NCBI GenBank assembly: GCA_035286125.1
Contig: JAYKIS010000067.1
Span: forward strand, 1 to 31,587
Length of the DNA stretch: 31,587 bases
Reading direction: 5' to 3'
DNA from: VGJW01 sp035286125
GTDB lineage: Bacteria > Cyanobacteriota > Sericytochromatia > S15B-MN24 > VGJW01
In this document: in pieces, positions 1-9,900 of the stretch
Layout of the letters: each line of letters starts with the position of its first letter
Numbering within the stretch: position 1 is the first letter of the stretch
Translations under genes and position numbers: made by a program
Notes under the pieces: model-generated
What the model saw: only the letters and a program-made list of their open reading frames with translations
Database searches by the model: none
What the model was told of the DNA's origin: nothing

Positions 1-130
1 CCTCTGGTCCAGAGCCTGGACCCTCGGGCTGTGGGTCTTTTGAAGGGACGAGTCTTAACCGCTTGTTCGGGGAGACTTTACCGACCCCGACGCGTCCTTG
101 CCGACAAACCCCGAGGGGGAGCCAGCCAGC

Positions 131-1003
131 ATGCCGACCGTACCGTCCTTTGGTGGAGGCTTCGTGCCGACCGCCATGGTTCCGGCGCAGGCAGGGACAG
201 CAGCACCTTCGGCGAACCCCTACAGCCCGGTCCTGCCTTCAGCGCAGGATGCCTGGGTCGGTCAGGCGCCCACCCTCTGGCAGCCCGCTGTCGGCGCGAT
301 TTTCGCCCCTGTCCCCTATGCCAGTCTGCTCGCACAGTTGGACTCCCTCGTCAGCGGACCGGTACCCACTCCCCCGGTCCTTGCGCCAATGCCCGGCGCA
401 CCCGCACCAGCGCCTGCTCCTGCACCGGCCCGGCCCCAGCCGACTTCCCCGCCGCGTTCGACCCCCCGCGGCATTCCTGCCGACCCGGCCAACTGGTTCA
501 TCTCGCAGAACAGAGGGGCGTTCAACACCCGTGAGGACGCTCCCGGAAACGGCAATTGCGGTCCGACAAGCCTGACGATGATTGCGCGTGCGTTCGGCAA
601 GGTTCATGTCACGCCGGAATCGGCCAACGCCGCCATCGAGGAGACGCGGCGCCGCATGGGAGCCGGGAGCCGCCAGAGCGACGAGTTCAAGGGCACCAGC
701 TTCAAGCAGTTGGAGAAGGGTGCCGCAAGCTACGGTCTGAACACCCGCGTCGTCTGGGGTGGCATCGACAAGGTTCGCGCCGAGTTGGCCCAGGGGCGCC
801 TCGTCATCGCCCATGTCTGCGCGACCTATCTGCGGGCCGGGACCCGCACCGGCCACTATTCCGTGGTCTGGAAGGTCGAGGGGGACAAGGTCTACCTGAA
901 CGACTCCGCCAATCGCAAGGGCCCGATGGTCATCACCGTGGCCCAATTCCTCGCTGCCCAGAAGGCCCGGGGCACCCACGGCCTGGTCGCGATCGGCGCC
1001 TGA
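131..1003 (+). CDS. C39-like cysteine peptidase with Pro/Ala-rich N-terminus
   Basis: A 290-residue protein. The first ~105 residues are low-complexity Pro/Ala/Val, including an alternating Pro-Ala run, and contain no signal peptide. Residues ~115-290 look like a papain-like C39 peptidase: GNCGPTS places the nucleophile at Cys143, TGHYSVV gives His242, and LNDSA gives Asp258, in the family order Cys-His-Asp. ATG at 131 is preferred over the in-frame TTG at 98 because a GAGGGGGAG SD lies about 9 bases upstream. Seen: the triad-like motifs. Known: C39 domains cut after Gly-Gly in bacteriocin export or act as free proteases. Inferred: the missing signal peptide and disordered leader could suit a cargo or effector exported by a specialised machine; no such machine is in the window. 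A plain intracellular peptidase is the alternative. Confidence 0.75.
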   Translation: MPTVPSFGGGFVPTAMVPAQAGTAAPSANPYSPVLPSAQDAWVGQAPTLWQPAVGAIFAPVPYASLLAQLDSLVSGPVPTPPVLAPMPGAPAPAPAPAPARPQPTSPPRSTPRGIPADPANWFISQNRGAFNTREDAPGNGNCGPTSLTMIARAFGKVHVTPESANAAIEETRRRMGAGSRQSDEFKGTSFKQLEKGAASYGLNTRVVWGGIDKVRAELAQGRLVIAHVCATYLRAGTRTGHYSVVWKVEGDKVYLNDSANRKGPMVITVAQFLAAQKARGTHGLVAIGA

Positions 1004-1026
1004 CGCGGTCCTGCCATCGGGCTAAC

Positions 1027-3405
1027 ATGCAAGGCATGCTGCCCGTCGCCGAGCACCTCGATGCCATTGCGGACGCCTTGCTGGCGCATCGCCGGCTCGT
1101 GCTCGTCGCTCCCCCCGGGACGGGCAAGTCGACCCTGGTTCCTGCGCACCTCGCGGCAAGGGGCCACAAGGTCACCGTCCTGCAGCCGCGGCGGGTGGCC
1201 GCGCGCATGCTGGCTGCCCATGTCGCCGCAGACCAGTCCCTGGGAGCGGCCGTGGGCTACGCAGTCCGGCACGACCGCAAGGCCGGTCCCGGGACACGCC
1301 TGCTCTATGCGACGGCAGGCGTGTTCCTGCAGGAACTGCTCCAGGGCGACAGCCGCGCTTGGCCGGACATCCTGATCCTCGATGAATGGCATGAACGGAC
1401 CGTCGAGAATGACCTTGTGGCGGCATGGGCTGCGGCCCGGCCAGATGGTCCGGCCCTGCTGGTCATGTCGGCGACCATGGATGCCGCGACGGTAGCCGGG
1501 TGGCTTGGAGATGCGGCGATCCTCGAGGTCAAGGGCAGCTCCTACCCCGTGACCGTCCGACACCAGGTCCCCATGGCCCGCGAGTCGCTGGGGGATCAGG
1601 TCGCCCGCTGCCTGCGCGACCTTCGGGCGGAAGGCCTGGACGGATCCGTCCTGGTGTTCCTGCCGGGCAAGGGAGAGATCGAGCGCGTCGCCGACACGAT
1701 TGGCGCGGCGGTTCGGGATGCCGGCTTGAAACTGCTGCGCCTGCACGGTTCCATGGCGCTCGAGCAGCAGCGGGAGGCGCTCGAGATACCGGCACGGGAG
1801 CGTGCCGTGATCCTCGCGACCAATGTCGCGGAAACCTCGCTGACCATTCCGGGCATCACCGTGGTCATCGACAGCGGCAAGGCCAGACGAACCATGCCGA
1901 CCACACCCGGAAGTCCCCCGGAGCTTCGGCTTGGATGGATCACCCGGGCCAATGCCATACAGCGGGCAGGCCGCGCCGGACGCCTGGCACCCGGTCGCTG
2001 CATCAGGCTCTGGGATCCGGCCTACACGGAGTCGATGGATGCCCAACCCCACCCGGGCGTCCTCGTCGCCAACCCCTTGGCGACCGTGCTCTCGTGCGGC
2101 GTACTGGGCACTGGCACGGGTCTGCCCACGCCTCTGCCACCGGAAGTTGCCGCCGATGCGCACGACAGGCTGCTGCACCTTGGGGCGCTCGACGCATCGG
2201 GTCAAGTGACGGATCTGGGGCGGCGGATGGCCCGGCTGCCCCTCGACCCCGAGGGGGCCGCTGCCGTCGCTGCTGCTGTGGCCGAACGTCATCCCTGGGC
2301 GTGGCTGATTGCCGCCTCGGCCGTCATGCGGCAAGAACCCGGCCATCCAGGCGGGGACCTTGCCCAGGACGCCTGGGAACTGCTGCGATCGCCCGGAAGA
2401 TTCGGTGAGGCCGGCAAGACCCTTCGGCAGGTGGCGCGTGCCTCGGGTCTCGGTAACGAAACGGATTCACCATGGATGACGGCCCCGGCACCCGATGAGG
2501 GCGCAAGGCGGTCGCTGGCCCGTGCGTGGTTGCCGCTGCTGCCTCTAGCCCTCGCCATCCGGGAGGACAAGGCCCATCGGGATGTCCGTGATGCCCGCGT
2601 CCACCTGCCGGAGGGCAGCCCACCGCTGGTGCTCGTGCTGCATCGCCAGCCCCTCGAAGGCCCCGGGCAGCGGGTCACCCGTTGCGATGCGTGGCTGGAA
2701 GCCAGAGACAACTGGTGGCCGGATGCCGTGACGACCGCAGTCACCACGCGCTGGGACGATCGCCAGGGCCGCGTCCAGCAGGAGCGCACCGTCGTGCTGG
2801 CCGGTCTCGTCCTGCGTCGAGAACCCCTGCCACCTGCAGATTGGCAACCCGAGGCCGTGCAAGCCACGCTGGCCGAGGCCATCCGGACGCGCGGCCTGCG
2901 CTTGCCCGCCCTGGAGGACGAGGATCTCCAGCAATGGTTGCGTCGCATCCGGATGGCCGCCCGCCTCTTTCCCGATGAAGGTTGGCCCGACATGGAGGCG
3001 GACTGGCCGCTGGTCCTGCACGAGGCCTGTGCGGGCCTGCGCCGACCCGAAGACCTGACGGCGGGCGCGATTCGCCGCGTCATCGACGAATTGCTCGGGC
3101 CCTGGTTGGTACAGCGCCTTCAGCGCCTGGCCCCGTCTCGCTGGCCCCTGCCCCAGGGCCGTCACGGACGTATCACCGTCGATGACGAAGGACGAGCCGA
3201 CCTTTCGGCCAGGCTCGGGGATCTCATCGGGCTGACAGGTCCCCAACGTATCTACGAGGGACGCATCGCGCTCAGGTTCGACATCCTTGCCCCGAACATG
3301 CGGACCGTCCAGAAGACGGACGATCTGGACCGCTTCTGGCATACGGCCTATCCCGAAATCAAGCGGGAGCTGAAGCGCCGCTATCCCCGTCATCCCTGGC
3401 CTTGA
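1027..3405 (+). CDS. hrpB: ATP-dependent helicase HrpB (DExH family)
   Basis: A 792-residue cytoplasmic DEAH/RHA-type helicase, close to the usual HrpB length (~800). Walker A is APPGTGKST (residues ~28-36), motif II is DEWHER (~119-124, DExH class), motif III is SATMD (~148), and motif VI is QRAGRAGR (~312-319). A helicase-associated region and a C-terminal HrpB domain follow, the latter including the PQRIYEGR segment near the end. The reading frame is open much further upstream, but homology begins at the LPVAEHL segment, so ATG 1027 is chosen; ATG 1036 is an equally good candidate, and neither has a strong SD. Family knowledge: HrpB unwinds nucleic acid with ATP; its physiological substrate is poorly defined and it is usually dispensable. 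It starts 23 bases after the peptidase gene and ends 57 bases before the membrane protein gene. Confidence 0.95.
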   Translation: MQGMLPVAEHLDAIADALLAHRRLVLVAPPGTGKSTLVPAHLAARGHKVTVLQPRRVAARMLAAHVAADQSLGAAVGYAVRHDRKAGPGTRLLYATAGVFLQELLQGDSRAWPDILILDEWHERTVENDLVAAWAAARPDGPALLVMSATMDAATVAGWLGDAAILEVKGSSYPVTVRHQVPMARESLGDQVARCLRDLRAEGLDGSVLVFLPGKGEIERVADTIGAAVRDAGLKLLRLHGSMALEQQREALEIPARERAVILATNVAETSLTIPGITVVIDSGKARRTMPTTPGSPPELRLGWITRANAIQRAGRAGRLAPGRCIRLWDPAYTESMDAQPHPGVLVANPLATVLSCGVLGTGTGLPTPLPPEVAADAHDRLLHLGALDASGQVTDLGRRMARLPLDPEGAAAVAAAVAERHPWAWLIAASAVMRQEPGHPGGDLAQDAWELLRSPGRFGEAGKTLRQVARASGLGNETDSPWMTAPAPDEGARRSLARAWLPLLPLALAIREDKAHRDVRDARVHLPEGSPPLVLVLHRQPLEGPGQRVTRCDAWLEARDNWWPDAVTTAVTTRWDDRQGRVQQERTVVLAGLVLRREPLPPADWQPEAVQATLAEAIRTRGLRLPALEDEDLQQWLRRIRMAARLFPDEGWPDMEADWPLVLHEACAGLRRPEDLTAGAIRRVIDELLGPWLVQRLQRLAPSRWPLPQGRHGRITVDDEGRADLSARLGDLIGLTGPQRIYEGRIALRFDILAPNMRTVQKTDDLDRFWHTAYPEIKRELKRRYPRHPWP

Positions 3406-3462
3406 CGCGGCCCCTCGGCAAGGGTTGCATGGGCGGCATCCCGCTTCCGAGGAGGCTCTGCC

Positions 3463-4794
3463 TTGACCCCGGTCGATTGGCTGCCGTGGCTCCGCATGCT
3501 GGCGCTCGGCCTTGTGGCGGCCGGCCTCGTCCGGGGCTGGCAGGGCGGGCGGATACGTCCGTCGCCGCTGCCTGCCCGAATCTGGGTCGCAAGCCTGGGC
3601 ATCGCCGTCCTGCCCGTCCTGCTGGTGCCCGCGGGGCCGAAGATGGCCTTCGCCATGGCTGGCTGGGCTTCGGGCAGCCTTGTCCTGATGCTGGCCTTGC
3701 TGGTGCCCGTGGCCTCGGATGCCGCCGGGCCACGACTGACGGCCCTGCTGTCCACCGTGCCGGTTGCCCTTCTCGCACCCTGGGCAGGCCGGCCGGGGCT
3801 TGAAAGCGGTTATGCATGGGCCGCCGCAGTCGTGCCGGCAGCCCCGGTGGTCGTGGCAACGGGCTCACCGGTCGCTGCCCGTCTGGGTCTCGCACTCGCG
3901 GCGACGGGCGGCGCGGCACACGTCCTGGGCCGCCTGGTCCCCGAGGGCCTTGGCTGGGCGTGGACCATGCTGGCGGTCGCCGTGACCGTCTGGCTGGTCG
4001 ACCGCCTGCCGGATCGAGGAAAGCCTGCCGTCGTGCCGATCGCGCTGGCTGCGCTCACGGTCCCGGCAGGCCTGTGGCTGCTGGATCTGCCTGCGGCTGC
4101 GTGCTGGGCGACGAGCGTCGGGGCCTTGGCTGCGGCCCTCGCGCAGGCCACATCAAGGGATGCCACACCGGCGATCAAGCTCGCGCGGCTGGTGCTTGCC
4201 GGGGGTGCGATGGTCCTGATCCTTCGTCAGGGCGGCACGCTTGCCCTTGTCATGGCCAGCGCGGGATGGGTCGCGACGGGGGTCGATACGACCGGCATGC
4301 TTCTTGCCGGTGCCTGGTGGACAAGGCTGATGGTGCAGGAGCACCTCGACCGATCGTGGCTGGCTCGTGAAGGCGTGGATCTCACGCATCCCTATGCCTT
4401 GGCCGGCCTGATGGCCGGCTTGGCGGCAATGCTGCTTCCCGGCGCTTGCGTCGGAGTTTCGGATGCCGGTCCCAGGGCCCTTGTGCGTCCTCTGGCCGCA
4501 TGGTGCGTCGTCGTTGCCCTGGGGGGTGTCCTCGGGCTGGAGGCGGCCGGTGCCGCGGTCATGGGCGTCATGGTGGCGGCGATGGTCACGGGTTCGGGCA
4601 TTTCCGGACCCGCGCTCCCAAGGACGACCGGGCTCATGCTGGGTCTGGTTGCCGTGGCCACGCTCTCGGGGCCGGCCATGGTCCTGCTGGGTGAACTCGA
4701 CCGGCCTTGGCGGCTGACAGTGGCGGCTGCGGCCACGATCCTTGCGGCGTGGGCCTGGCTGGTCTCCCCGGGGCAGGCGGATGCTGCAGCCTGA
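3463..4794 (+). CDS. Polytopic membrane protein, first gene of the alpha-2-macroglobulin operon
   Basis: 443 residues, almost entirely Ala/Leu/Val/Gly-rich hydrophobic stretches separated by short charged loops, consistent with about 12 transmembrane helices. The start is TTG, chosen because GAGGAGG lies 7 bases upstream (3449-3455). I do not recognise the family: no transporter signature, ATPase motif or conserved catalytic loop is obvious, though the charged loop at about residues 285-310 (EHLDRSW, DLTHPY) might be functional. The 3' end overlaps the next gene by 14 bases, which suggests translational coupling with the wall enzymes and macroglobulin downstream. By position it could be a flippase, polymerase or membrane scaffold for that system, but this rests only on context. 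Confidence 0.8.
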   Translation: MTPVDWLPWLRMLALGLVAAGLVRGWQGGRIRPSPLPARIWVASLGIAVLPVLLVPAGPKMAFAMAGWASGSLVLMLALLVPVASDAAGPRLTALLSTVPVALLAPWAGRPGLESGYAWAAAVVPAAPVVVATGSPVAARLGLALAATGGAAHVLGRLVPEGLGWAWTMLAVAVTVWLVDRLPDRGKPAVVPIALAALTVPAGLWLLDLPAAACWATSVGALAAALAQATSRDATPAIKLARLVLAGGAMVLILRQGGTLALVMASAGWVATGVDTTGMLLAGAWWTRLMVQEHLDRSWLAREGVDLTHPYALAGLMAGLAAMLLPGACVGVSDAGPRALVRPLAAWCVVVALGGVLGLEAAGAAVMGVMVAAMVTGSGISGPALPRTTGLMLGLVAVATLSGPAMVLLGELDRPWRLTVAAAATILAAWAWLVSPGQADAAA

Positions 4795-5578
4795 CCTCCC
4801 GGTACCGGCGCAGGTGACACGCGCCGCCGAGGCCGCCCTCGAGGGTCGGGTCGGTTGCGTGGTCCTGCGCGCACGCGGTGATGACCGAAGGCTCATCGTG
4901 GCGGGCCGGCAGCACGCGCTGGCCGCGCATCCGCTGGGCTCAATCGCCAAGATTCCGGCCATCCTGGCGCTGTCCGGATCGCCCGGTCCGCTCACGTGGA
5001 CCTGCACCGGCCCACAGGGGCAACCTCCCTGCTGGACCCGGCACGGCCGGGTCGATACGGCCCGCCTGCTGGCACATTCGTGCAGCGCGGCCGCCGCACT
5101 GCTGGGGGAATCGGTTGGCCGTGCGGGTCTGCTGGCCAGCCTCGAGCGGTCAGGATTCGGCCAACCGACGGGAGCAGGCCTGGGACCGGAGGCGGCCGGC
5201 ACGATTCCCGGGGAAGCCGCGCCGGGCCAGTTGGCCTCCGGAAGGGCGTGGGGGCTGTCGGCCACTCCCCTGCAAGTCGCCCGGATGATGCAGCAGTTGG
5301 CCGATGCAGAGGGCAAGGCACGGCGGGAGCCCCTGGTCACGGTGCTGCACGGCCTGAGGCTGGGCGTGCGGGAGGGAACGGCGGCCCCTCTCGACAAGCT
5401 GGGCTACGTGGCCGGAAAGACAGGCACGGCACCGGCTCCCTCCGGCGGACGCGACGGCTGGTTCGCCGGCTGGACGCATCGCTGGGTGGTCGTCGCGTGG
5501 GTCCGGGGGGGGGCCGGCTACGGCGCCGCCCGAGATGTCGCCGCGCGCGTGGCCCGAAAGTTGGGTACCGGCTCGTGA
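4781..5578 (+). CDS. Small SxxK transpeptidase-like (penicillin-binding) protein
   Basis: 265 residues resembling only the transpeptidase domain of class B penicillin-binding proteins. LGSIAK gives the SxxK nucleophile pair Ser54/Lys57, HSCSAA occupies the SxN position (Ser100-Cys-Ser102, Ser replacing the usual Asn), and AGKTGT is the KTG triad (Lys213). A Gly-rich beta-strand region and C-terminal helix look like a normal PBP ending. There is no signal peptide, membrane anchor or dimerisation domain, which is odd for an enzyme acting on peptidoglycan. ATG 4781 is preceded by a G-rich sequence and overlaps the upstream gene; an in-frame TTG at 4742 is the alternative. A G9 tract near the 3' end (5505-5513) lies where the frame of the next gene is also open. 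It may cross-link or hydrolyse stem peptides, or be a non-catalytic relative given the SCS motif. Confidence 0.75.
   Translation: MLQPDLPVPAQVTRAAEAALEGRVGCVVLRARGDDRRLIVAGRQHALAAHPLGSIAKIPAILALSGSPGPLTWTCTGPQGQPPCWTRHGRVDTARLLAHSCSAAAALLGESVGRAGLLASLERSGFGQPTGAGLGPEAAGTIPGEAAPGQLASGRAWGLSATPLQVARMMQQLADAEGKARREPLVTVLHGLRLGVREGTAAPLDKLGYVAGKTGTAPAPSGGRDGWFAGWTHRWVVVAWVRGGAGYGAARDVAARVARKLGTGS
5505..5513 (+). repeat. G9 homopolymer in the transpeptidase-like gene
   Basis: Nine consecutive G residues encode the Arg-Gly-Gly-Ala stretch about 20 codons before the stop. The frame of the next gene is open through this point, so a -1 slip here would join the transpeptidase-like domain to the SpoIID domain in one polypeptide. 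Confidence 0.8.
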
Positions 5579-6912
5579 TGGCCGACCTGCCCCCGATGCC
5601 GGTCACCGTTCGGCTGTCCCGGGAACAGGCCCTGACGCGCTTGCCCCTCGAGACGTGGGTTGCCGGCGTCGTGGCCGCAGAGACCCCTGCAAGCATTCCG
5701 CAGGCCGGACGCGAAGCCCAGGCCGTTCTGGCACGGACCCTTGCCTGGCGAGGGGGGGACCACCCCGGTGGTACCCTTTGCGGGACCACGCACTGCATGG
5801 CGTGGACGGCCGCCATCGACCCCGGTGCGCGTGCCGCGGCCGAACGCACGCGTGGATGGGTGCTGGCGGCAGGAAACAAGGCCGTCTTTCCGGCCTGCCA
5901 CGCCTCGTGTGGTGGCCACACGGCAGGATGGCCGGCCGGGTTCCCCGGGGTACCCGAACCGGCCTGCCTGCAGGACCGCTGGGTGCGCTTCTGGCCCCGG
6001 ACGTGGCTCGACGAGGTCCTGCCCGGACCGGCCCCCCTGCGCGTCCTGCATGCGCCGGACGGTCGTGTCTGGCAGGTGCGGCGGGGTGCGGCGTGGCGGG
6101 AGGGGGAGGTCTTCGGGATTCTGATTGGTCGTCGCCACGGCTGGCACGCAGTGCCGTCCACAGCCTTCGAGGTCCGCCCCCGGGCGGACGGCTGGCTGGC
6201 CATGGGCAAAGGAAGAGGCCATGGCAAGGGCGTTTGCCAGCGCGGAGCGGAGCGGCTGGCCCGTCTGGGACGCTCGTGGCAGCAGATCCTGCGCCACTAC
6301 ATGCCGTGGGCGCGCCACGTGCGCGCGGCCTCGACCCTGGTTGCCGTGGCGTGGCTCGGATGGCCCGCACCGCCGGCGGAGGCCCTGCCCCTGCCCGAGA
6401 AGTTGGCCATGGCGATCACGCACTATGCCCGAGCCGTCGCCGTGGGGCACTACGAGGGGCACAGCCCCGCGGTGCCGTCGGCCCTGGCCAACCTCCCGCC
6501 CGGGGGAGTCTTCGTCACATGGAGCGCAAAGGGCAGGACCCGCGCCTGCTGGGGGCGCCTGGAGCCGGACCAGCCCGGCCTGGCGGCCCAGATCGCGCAG
6601 GAAGCCGTCCGCTCCCTGGACCATGATCCCCGGACCCCTCCCCTGACCCGGCACGAGGCGCGAACCCTCGATCTGCTCGTATCCCTGCCCGATCACCCGA
6701 GGCCGCTCCAGCGCCTCTCCTGGCTGGCGCCTGCCCGGGAGGGCCTGCTGCTGGAGGCGGCCGGTCGCAAGGTCCTGGTCCTGCCCGGTGAGGCCGCCAC
6801 ACCCTCGGGGATGCTGCTGCGCTGCCGCGACAAGGCGGGCGTCGGTCGCCGGGCACCTGCGCGGCTCTGGCACTTCACGACCCGGACGGCCTGGTCAGGG
6901 GGCAAGGGATGA
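5578..6912 (+). CDS. SpoIID/LytB-domain protein fused to an AMMECR1-like domain
   Basis: 444 residues. Residues ~1-240 match SpoIID/LytB lytic transglycosylases: VVAAETPAS contains the expected catalytic Glu35, SCGGHT lies at 110-115, and the GxGHGxGxxQ-like motif is at ~210-222 (His215) followed by the WQQILRHYMP ending. Residues 242-267 form an internal signal-peptide-like segment: Met, basic residues, a hydrophobic core, then an AEA cleavage-like site. Residues ~268-444 resemble AMMECR1 (MEMO1-neighbour family): ACWGRLEP in place of the family RGCIG motif, then a DPRTPPLT segment, GLLLEAAGRKVLVLP, and a closing aromatic strand. ATG 5578 overlaps the previous stop by one base, and the end overlaps the next start (ATGA). 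The topology is puzzling, because the SpoIID domain has no signal peptide of its own. ATG 6301 could be an internal start producing a separate secreted AMMECR1-like protein. Confidence 0.85.
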   Translation: MADLPPMPVTVRLSREQALTRLPLETWVAGVVAAETPASIPQAGREAQAVLARTLAWRGGDHPGGTLCGTTHCMAWTAAIDPGARAAAERTRGWVLAAGNKAVFPACHASCGGHTAGWPAGFPGVPEPACLQDRWVRFWPRTWLDEVLPGPAPLRVLHAPDGRVWQVRRGAAWREGEVFGILIGRRHGWHAVPSTAFEVRPRADGWLAMGKGRGHGKGVCQRGAERLARLGRSWQQILRHYMPWARHVRAASTLVAVAWLGWPAPPAEALPLPEKLAMAITHYARAVAVGHYEGHSPAVPSALANLPPGGVFVTWSAKGRTRACWGRLEPDQPGLAAQIAQEAVRSLDHDPRTPPLTRHEARTLDLLVSLPDHPRPLQRLSWLAPAREGLLLEAAGRKVLVLPGEAATPSGMLLRCRDKAGVGRRAPARLWHFTTRTAWSGGKG

Positions 6913-9900
6913 CGACCCGAGCGTGGGCCGCCTACTGCCTGATGCTGCTGATGCTGGCCGCCATCATCCTCTCCGAGCGGCCCGTAGGTCCTTTCGTCGC
7001 GCGCGTTGTCGACGACCACGGACAACCCCTCGCGGGTGCCACCGTCACGCTCGAGGGACCGGTGCGCCGCGTGCTCAGAACGGGCGGCGATGGCCGGTGC
7101 CGCGGGGAGCGCCTGCCCGTCGGCAGCTATGACATCCACGTGGCCGCACGAGGCCGGGTGGGGCGCTGGGTATCTCCCCCTGCCGTCATCAGCGAGGCAG
7201 GGACTTTCGTGCTGCCCGACGTTGCCCTTGAGCCCCGGGCACCGGAAGTGGCCCTCTCCACGCCCCAGCGCGTATTCGCGGCCCAGAGCCCCGTCCTGCT
7301 CGCGGCGCGGGCCGTGGCCGTCTCTCGGCTCGACTTCGCCTTGGACCGCATCGAAGGCAGCCGGCGCGTCCCCCTGGATCGCTGGAGCCGACCCTTCGTC
7401 GAGCAGGCGGGGGATGCGGACGGCTGGGGCATCCGTGCCGTCAGGATTCCCGGGCTGCTGCCGTCCGGACGCTATGTCCTGTCCGTGACGGCACAGGCCT
7501 TGCCCGGCATGGCCCCTCCGCCCCGCCCCCTCGAGGATCGGCACGTCTTCACCGTCACCCGACTCGCATTGGTCGCCAAGCGTGACACCCATCAGTTGCT
7601 CGTGATGGCCACCGACATGGTCACGGGCCAACCCATGGCCGGTATCCGGCTGCGTGCCGGACCCGTCCGGGACGGATCCGGGTCGGGCAGATCGGGAGCC
7701 ACCGGGACAGTCGGCGTGACGAACGTGGCAGGGCTGTGGCGCGGCCCGATCCGGGGCACGGGCACCTTGGTCGTGACCGGTGAACTCGGGGTCGATCAGG
7801 CCGAGGCAATCGTCCCGGCCGCCTACTCCGAGCCGGGCCAACTGCGTGCCCTGACGTGGACCGATCGCCCCCTGTACCGGCCGGGACACGAGATTCACTG
7901 GAAGACCGCGATCAGGGCGCAAGCAGAGCCCGACCGTCGCCACTGGGCCGTCCCGGACGGACTTTCCCTGGTGGCGGCGCTCGAATCGCCTTCGGGCAGG
8001 AAAGTCGAGGTGCATCCGGTTACCGTGGATGACTGGGGTACCGCCGACGGTACCCTTCGCCTTCCTGCCGAGGCCGAGCCCGGCTATTGGCAGGTCCGGC
8101 TCGTTCGTCCCGACCGCCCGGATGAGACCGTGGACAGCCAGATGGTGCGCGTCGCGGCCTACAGGAAACCCGAGGCGCGGGTGGTCCTGACCCCGCCCGT
8201 GGCCCGTCAGATCGGCCCCGGTCCGGTGGTCATGCAATTGGAAGCCCGTGACATGACCGGGGGGCTGCTGGCCGATGTGCCCTTTGTGTGGCGGGCGTGG
8301 AGCCAGGGCAAGGAGCCACCTGTTGCGGACGGCCTGCCCGCCTGGTTCCAGGGGATGAGTTCAGGCTGGGATCAGGGGATGTCCCGGGGCATGCTGCGGG
8401 GTGAGGGCGAGGGCCGGACGGATGAGGCGGGCAGGGCCATGCTCCGTCTGGCTGCAGACGGCCCCTTCGAAGACGAGACATGGACCTTCGAGGCGGAAAT
8501 CGTCGATCCCAGCAGGATGACGGCCAAGGGCACGGGCCACGTCGACCGGGTGCAAGGGGATGTCGCCATCGCCGTCCGGACGCCGGGCGTACTGCGCGTG
8601 GGCCAGCCATGGGCCGTGGACCTGGACCTGATGGCATGGGACAAGGCCGACACTGTTCAGGCGTTCGACGGGGAACTGGTCGTCGAGCGCGTGACGTGGG
8701 TCCGGCGCGGCACGGAGACACGCGAGGTTCGAACCGTTGTCCAGAGGTTGCCCTTGTCCCTGCAGGGCAGGAGCGGGTGGCAACTTGATCTGCAGCCGCA
8801 GGAGCAGCCGGGCGACCTCGAGGTCCGGGTGACTTTACGAGACGGGGCCGGTCGGACGATCCGGGGCTCGGGCTGGGCGTGGGGCGTGGGTGGGGACGGC
8901 CTCGGGGGCACGAGTCCGGCAGACGGGCCCATCGAGGTACGACTGCGTGATCGGATGGTCTTGCCCGGAGCCACGACCTCGGTCCTGATTCGCCTGCCGG
9001 ATGCCCGCCTCACACCCCTCGTGACGGTCGAGGGCAGGGACATCCACGAGGTCCGCCGTCTGCCCGCAGGTCGTCTCGAGCACGAGGTCATCCTGGAAGC
9101 CCGGCCGGAATGGGCACCGGATGTTGCCGTCAAGGTCACGGGGGTCCTGGGGACGGTCGGTCGCGAGGACATAGCCTTCCTTAACCTGATGCCGCAGGAT
9201 GCCGGCCTTCGACTGAACGTGACGCCCGCCCGCGAGGATGTCCTGCCCGGGACCGAAGCCGAGGTCCTCCTCCGGTGCACGGATGAAGGGGGGAGACCGA
9301 CGATGGCCGACGTGGCCCTCGCCGTCGTGGACGAGGCGGTGCTCGACCTCGAGCCGGACAAGACGCCCGACCCGCGGCCGGTCTTCTTCGGGCCCCGCTG
9401 GGATGCGGTCCAGACCGCCCTCTCGTTTGCAGAATCCTTCACGGCAGGCCCCCCCAAGGAGCTGTTGCCCCCGGAAACCCGCAGCCGCTTCGAGGATACG
9501 GCCGCGTGGTTGCCCAAGGTACGCACCGATGCCCACGGTGAAGCGCGGGTCCGGTTCAGGATGCCGGACGATCTCACGACATGGCGCCTGACGGCACTGG
9601 GCATGACACGCGCGGCTGCCGGCGGCATCGGGCGCGGCCGAATCCGGACCGTGAAACCGCTCGTGGCGCGCCTCGGTCTCCCTGCGTTCCTTGTCTCGGG
9701 CGACAGGATCGAGGTGCTTGGCAGCCTGTTCGGGACCACGGGACAGCCGGGCACTGTGGCACCCTGGTGGCAGTCCAGGGGCCTCCGGATCGAGGGAGGG
9801 CCGGGGGTGCCCCTTGCGCTGCGGAAGGGCAAGCCCGCGCTGGTGCCTCTGACTCTGGAGGCCACGGAACCAGGTCCCGCCGAGGTCGCCTTCGGGGGCA

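Noticed and set aside
6..22. Perfect 7-bp palindrome (GGTCCAG/CTGGACC) with a 3-base loop at the left edge
   Set aside because: No U-tract adjacent and the upstream gene is outside the window, so it cannot be assigned as a terminator.
892..2346. Long minus-strand open frame opposite hrpB
   Set aside because: Shadow of the GC-rich hrpB coding strand: no domain pattern, no SD, and the opposite strand has all helicase motifs.
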